Assembly (NCBI RefSeq): GCF_910594005.1 | Contig: NW_025316735.1 | Coordinates: forward strand, 299,280-363,279 | DNA from: Cervus elaphus | Lineage: Eukaryota > Chordata > Mammalia > Artiodactyla > Cervidae | DNA length: 64,000 nucleotides | Reading direction: 5' to 3' | Part shown: piece by piece, positions 58,251 through 64,000 of the stretch | How the letters are laid out: each line of letters begins with the position of its first letter | Position numbering within the stretch: position 1 is the first letter of the stretch | Made by a program: the position numbers and the translations under genes | The notes under the pieces: model-generated | Databases searched by the model: none | Seen by the model: the letters and a program-made list of their open reading frames with translations, nothing else | What the model was told of the DNA's origin: nothing

Positions 58251-61200
58251 CGTTTTTGTATTTTGCTTTTTTTTTCTTGCTCCTCGTATTCTTCTCCCCT
58301 GTTTCTTCGCCTCGGGTTTTTCACACTTCTCTTACTCCACGTAGTGGCATACTGTTGATCCTCCTCTGATTTTCGCCCCTTGTGTTCTCCTCGTTTTTGT
58401 ATTTTGCTTTTTTTTTCTTGCTCCTCGTATTCTTCTCCCCTGTTTCTTCGCCTCGGGTTTTTCACACTTCTCTTACTCCACGTAGTGCCACACTTTTGAT
58501 CCTCCTCTGATTTTCGCCCCTTGTGTTCTCCTCGTTTTTGTATTTTGCTTTTTTTTTCTTGATCCTCGTATTCTTCTCCCCTGTTTCTTCGCCTCGGGTT
58601 TTTCACACTTCTCTTACTCCACGTAGTGGCATACTGTTGATCCTCCTCTGATTTTCGCCCCTTGTGTTCTCCTCGTTTTTGTATTTTGCTTTTTTTTTCT
58701 TGCTCCTCGTATTCTTCTCCCCTGTTTCTTCGCCTCGGGTTTTTCACACTTCTCTTACTCCACGTAGTGCCACACTTTTGATCCTCCTCTGATTTTCGCC
58801 CCTTGTGTTCTCCTCGTTTTTGTATTTTGCTTTTTTTTTTCTTGCTCCTCGTATTCTTCTCCCCTGTTTCTTCGCCTCGGGTTTTTCACACTTCTCTTAC
58901 TCCACGTAGTGGCATACTGTTGATCCTCCTCTGATTTTCGCCCCTTGTGTTCTCCTCGTTTTTGTATTTTGCTTTTTTTTTCTTGCTCCTCGTATTGTTC
59001 TCCCCTGTTTCTTCGCCTCGCGTTTTTCACACTTCTCTTGCTCCTCGTAGTGGCATACTGTTGATCCTCCTCTGATTTTCGCCCCTTGTGTTCTCGTTTT
59101 TGTATTTTGCTTTTTTTTTCTTGCTCCTCGTATTCTTCTCCCCTGTTTCTTCGCCTCGGGTTTTTCACACTTCTCTTACTCCACGTAGTGCCACACTTTT
59201 GATCCTCCTCTGATTTTCGCCCCTTGTGTTCTCCTCGTTTTTGTATTTTGCTTTTTTTTTCTTGCTCCTCGTATTGTTCTCCCATGTTTCTTCGCCTCGG
59301 GTTTTTCACACTTCTCTTACTCCACGTAGTGTCACACTTTTGATCCTCCTCTGATTTTCGCCCCTTGTGTTCTCCTCGTTTTTGTATTTTGCTTTTTTTT
59401 TCTTGCTCCTCGTATTCTTCTCCCCTGTTTCTTCGCCTCGGGTTTTTCTCACTTCTCTTACTCCACGTAGTGGCATACTGATGATCCTCCTCTGATTTTC
59501 GCCCCTTGTGTTCTCCTCGTTTTTGTATTTTGCTTTTTTTTTCTTGCTCCTCGTATTCTTCTCCCCTGTTTCTTCGCCTCGGGTTTGTCACACTTCTCTT
59601 ACTCCACGTAGTGGCATACTGTTGATCCTCCTCTGATTTTCGCCCCTTGTGTTCTCCTCGTTTTTGTATTTTGCTTTTTTTTTTTTGCTCCTCGTATTCT
59701 TCTCCCCTGTTTCTTCGCCTCGGGTTTTTCACACTTCTCTTACTCCACGTAGTGCCACACTTTTGATCCTCCTCTGATTTTCGCCCCTTGTGTTCTCCTC
59801 GTTTTTGTATTTTGCTTTTTTTTTCTTGCTCCTCGTATTCTTCTCCCCTGTTTCTTCGCCTCGGGTTTTTCACACTTCTCTTGCTCCTCGTAGTGGCATA
59901 CTGTTGATCCTCCTCTGATTTTCGCCCCTTGTGTTCTCCTCGTTTTTGTATTTTGCTTTTTTTTTCTTGCTCCTCATATTCTTCTACCCTGTTTCTTCGC
60001 CTCGGGTTTTTCACACTTCTCTTGCTCCTCGTAGTGGCATACTGTTGATCCTCCTCTGATTTTCGCCCCTTGTGTTCTCCTCGTTTTTGTATTTTGCTTT
60101 TTTTTTCTTGCTCCTCGTATTCTTCTCCCCTGTTTCTTTGCCTCGGGTTTTTCACACTTCTCTTACTCCACGTAGTGCCACACTTTTGATCCTCCTCTGA
60201 TTTTCGCCCCTTTTGTTCTCCTCGTTTTTGTATTTTGCTTTTTTTTTCTTGCTCCTCGTATTCTTCTCCCCTGTTTCTTCGCCTCGGGTTTTTCACACTT
60301 CTCTTACTCCACGTAGTGCCACACTTTTGATCCTCCTCTGATTTTCGCCCCTTGTGTTCTCCTCGTTTTTGTATTTTGCTTTTTTTTTCTTGCTCCTCGT
60401 ATTCTTCTCCCCTGTTTGGTCGCCTCGAGTTTTTCACACTTCTCTTACTCCACGTAGTGCCACACTTTTGATCCTCCTCTGATTTTCGCCCCTTGTGTTC
60501 TCCTCGTTTTTGTATTTTGCTTTTTTTTTCTTGCTCCTCGTATTCTTCTCCCCTGTTTCTTCGCCTCGGGTTTTTCACACTTCTCTTACTCCACGTAGTG
60601 CCACACGTTTGATCCTCCTCTGATTTTCGCCCCTTGTGTTCTCCTCGTTTTTGTATTTTGCTTTTTTTTTCTTGCTCCTCGTATTCTTCTCCCCTGTTTC
60701 TTCGCCTCGGGTTTTTCACACTTCTCTTGCTCCTCGTAGTGGCATACTGTTGATCCTCCTCTGATTTTCGCCCCTTGTGTTCTCCTCGTTTTTGTATTTT
60801 GCTTTTTTTTTTCTTGCTCCTCATATTCTTCTACCCTGTTTCTTCGCCTCGGGTTTTTCACACTTCTCTTACTCCACGTAGTGCCGCACTTTTGATCCTC
60901 CTCTGATTTTCGCCCCTTGTGTTCTCCTCGTTTTTGTATTTTGCTTTTTTTTTCTTGCTCCTCGTATTTTTCTCCCCTGTTTCTTTGCCTCGGGTTTTTC
61001 ACACTTCTCTTACTCCACGTAGTGCCACACTTTTGATCCTCCTCTGATTTTCGCCCCTTCTGTTCTCCTCGTTTTTGTATTTTGCTTTTTTTTTCTTGCT
61101 CCTCGTATTCTTCTCCCCTGTTTCTTCGCCTCGGGTTTTTCACACTTCTCTTACTCCACGTAGTGCCACACTTTTGATCCTCCTCTGATTTTCGCCCCTT

Positions 61201-64000
61201 GTGTTCTCCTCGTTTTTGTATTTTGCTTTTTTTTTCTTGCTCCTCGTATTCTTCTCCCCTGTTTGGTCGCCTCGAGTTTTTCACACTTCTCTTACTCCAC
61301 GTAGTGCCACACTTTTGATCCTCCTCTGATTTTCGCCCCTTGTGTTCTCCTCGTTTTTGTATTTTGCTTTTTTTTTTCTTGCTCCTCGTATTCTTCTCCC
61401 CTGTTTCTTCGCCTCGGGTTTTTCACACTTCTCTTACTCCACGTAGTGCCACACGTTTGATCCTCCTCTGATTTTCGCCCCTTGTGTTCTCCTCGTTTTT
61501 GTATTTTGCTTTTTTTTTCTTGCTCCTCGTATTCTTCTCCCCTGTTTCTTCACCTCGTGTTTTTCACACTTCTCTTACTCCACGTAGTGGCATACTTTTG
61601 ATCCTCCTCTGATTTTCGCCCCTTGTGTTCTCCTCGTTTTTGTATTTTGCTTTTTTTTTCTTGCTCCTCGTATTCTTCTCCCCTGTTTCTTCGCCTCGGG
61701 TTTTTCACACTTCTCTTACTCCACGTAGTGTCACACTTTTGATCCTCCTCTGATTTTCGCCCCTTGTGTTCTCCTCGTTTTTGTATTTTGCTTTTTTTTT
61801 CTTGCTCCTCGTATTCTTCTCCCCTGTTTCTTCGCCTCGGGTTTTTCACACTTCTCTTATTCCACGTAGTGGCATACTGTTGATCCTCCTCTGATTTTCG
61901 CCCCTTGTGTTCTCCTCGTTTTTGTATTTTGCTTTTTTTTTCTTGCTCCTCGTATTCTTCTCCCCTGTTTCTTCGCCTCGGGTTTTTCACACTTCTCTTA
62001 CTCCACGTAGTGGCACACTGTTGATCCTCCTCTGATTTTCGCCCCTTGTGTTCTCCTCGTTTTTGTATTTTGCTTTTTTTTTCTTGCTCCTCGTATTCTT
62101 CTCCCCTGTTTCTTCGCCTCGGGTTTTTCACACTTCTCTTACTCCACGTAGTGTCACACTTTTGATCCTCCTCTGATTTTCGCCCCTTGTGTTCTCCTCG
62201 TTTTTGTATTTTGCTTTTTTTTTCTTGCTCCTCGTATTCTTCTCCCCTGTTTCTTCGCCTCGGGTTTTTCACACTTCTCTTACTCCACGTAGTGCCACAC
62301 TTTTCATCCTCCTCTGATTTTCGCCCCTTGTGTTCTCCTCGTTTTTGTATTTTGCTTTTTTTTTCTTGCTCCTCGTATTCTTCTCCTCTGTTTCTTCGCC
62401 TCGGGTTTTTCACACTTCTCTTACTCCACGTAGTGCCACACTTTTGATCCTCCTCTGATTTTCGCCTCTTGTGTTCTCCTCGTTTTTGTATTTTGCTTTT
62501 TTTTTCTTGCTCCTCTTATTCTTCTCCCCTGTTTCTTCGCCTCGGGTTTTTCACACTTCTCTTACTCCACGTAGTGCCACACTTTTGATCCTCCTCTGAT
62601 TTTCGCCCCTTGTGTTCTCCTCGTTTTTGTATTTTGCTTTTTTTTTTCTTGCTCCTCGTATTCTTCTCCCCTGTTTCTTCGCCTCGGGTTTTTCACACTT
62701 CTCTTACTCCACGTAGTGGCATACTGTTGATCCTCCTCTGATTTTCGCCCCTTGTGTTCTCCTCGTTTTTGTATTTTGCTTTTTTTTTCTTGCTCCTCGT
62801 ATTCTTCTCCCCTGTTTGTTCGCCTCGAGTTTTTCACACTTCTCTTACTCCACGTAGTGCCACACTTTTGATCCTCCTCTGATTTTCGCCCCTTGTGTTC
62901 TCCTCGTTTTTGTATTTTGCTTTTTTTTTCTTGCTCCTCGTCTTCTTCTCCCCTGTTTCTTCGCCTCGGGTTTTTCACACTTCTCTTACTCCACGGAGTG
63001 CCACACTTTTGATCCTCCTCTGATTTTCGCCCCTTGTGTTCTCCTCGTTTTTGTATTTTGCTTTTTTTTTCTTGCTCCTCGTATTCTTCTCCCCTGTTTC
63101 TTCGCCTCGGGTTTTTCACACTTCTCTTACTCCACGTAGTGCCACACTTTTGATCCTCCTCTGATTTTCGCCCCTTGTGTTCTCCTCGTTTTTGTATTTT
63201 GCTTTTTTTTTCTTGCTCCTCTTATTCTTCTCCCCTGTTTCTTCGCCTCGGGTTTTTCACACTTCTCTTGCTCCTCGTAGTGGCATACTGTTGATCCTCC
63301 TCTGATTTTCGCCCCTTGTGTTCTCCTCGTTTTTGTATTTTGCTTTTTTTTTCTTGCTCCTCATATTCTTCTACCCTGTTTCTTCGCCTCGGGTTTTTCA
63401 CACTTCTCTTGCTCCTCGTAGTGGCATACTGTTGATTCTCCTCTGATTTTCGCCCCTTGTGTTCTCCTCGTTTTTGTATTTTGCTTTTTTTTTCCTGCTC
63501 CTTGTATTTTTCTCCCCTGTTTCTTTGCCTCGGGTTTTTCACACTTCTCTTACTCCACGTAGTGCCACACTTTTAATCCTCCTCTGATTTTCGCCCCTTT
63601 TGTTCTCCTCGTTTTTGTATTTTGCTTTTTTTTTCTTGCTCCTCGTATTCTTCTCCCCTGTTTCTTCGCCTCGGGTTTTTCACAATTCTCTTACTCCACG
63701 TAGTGCCACACTTTTGATCCTCCTCTGATTTTCGCCCCTTGTGTTCTCCTCGTTTTTGTATTTTGCTTTTTTTTTCTTGCTCCTCGTATTCTTCTCCCCT
63801 GTTTCTTCACCTCGGGTTTTTCACACTTCTCTTACTCCACGTAGTGCCACACTTTTGATCCTCCTCTGATTTTCGCCCCTTGTGTTCTCCTCGTTTTTGT
63901 ATTTTGCTTTTTTTTTCTTGCTCCTCGTATTCTTCTCCCCTGTTTCTTCGCCTCGGGTTTTTCACACTTCTCTTACTCCACGTAGTGCCACACGTTTGAT
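58251..64000 (+). repeat. Homogenised 141-bp higher-order tandem array, running off the window
   Basis: About 41 copies of a 141-bp unit. Unit starts (TGTGTTCTCC) at 58381, 58522, 58663, 58804 and 58946 show the period. Each unit holds five diverged 28-bp monomers, opening with TTCTCCTCG, GCTCCTCG, CGCCTCGG, CTCCACGT and CCTCCTCT. The + strand is pyrimidine-rich and each unit has about six CpG. Copies are very similar. Because 141 is a multiple of three, frames stay open for long distances on the - strand; these are not genes. Confidence 0.96.

Noticed and set aside
57265..58344. 359-codon Phe-rich + strand open frame
   Set aside because: It is simply the repeat array read in one frame, and runs of T give the Phe.
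57254..64000. CRISPR-like direct repeats
   Set aside because: The repeats are head-to-tail with no unique spacers, in a mammalian gene context.
57005..64000. RET51-specific exon hidden in the array
   Set aside because: I looked for sequence encoding the SDPNWPGES-type start and saw none before 64000.

Overview
This is a mammalian nuclear window from a ruminant, most likely a bovid. About fifteen ruminant tRNA-derived SINEs (Bov-tA/BovA type) lie on both strands, with artiodactyl and older L1 3' ends and short mariner-type hairpins. There is one protein-coding gene, the receptor tyrosine kinase RET, on the + strand. I assigned exons by reading frame, GT/AG splice signals and similarity to mammalian RET as I remember it; no alignment or search was run.

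Layout. Positions 1-7240 are upstream intergenic DNA with SINEs and no supported gene. Positions 7240-8480 are a TATA-less CpG island that carries the RET promoter and exon 1 (start codon 8054). Intron 1 fills 8124-29902. Exons 2-19 follow between 29903 and 56972, and all expected splice sites are present. Reading past exon 19 gives the short RET9 tail and its stop at 57002-57004. The RET51-specific last exon is not in the window. About 250 bases after the RET9 stop, a pyrimidine-rich, CpG-rich tandem array begins near 57254 and runs off the window at 64000.

The protein reads as signal peptide, four cadherin-like domains, a cysteine-rich domain, one membrane helix, a split tyrosine kinase domain and a tyrosine-bearing tail. 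It is the signalling partner of GDNF-family ligands with GFRalpha co-receptors. Two lesions break the frame as given. Exon 2 has an in-frame TAG (30037-30039). Exon 18 is 4 nt longer than the human exon, which shifts the frame into TAA (55330-55332) at a perfect 10-bp palindrome. Everything else is intact, and loss of RET is not compatible with normal kidney and gut innervation, so sequence errors or a carried null haplotype must be separated from a real change.

Other notable points: the human Cys630 position is Arg while position 635 becomes Cys; a 12-bp tandem duplication lengthens the membrane helix; the 3' array has a three-level hierarchy (28 bp, 141 bp, about 847 bp); and an intron 1 hairpin resembles the ruminant miR-2284/2285 family.
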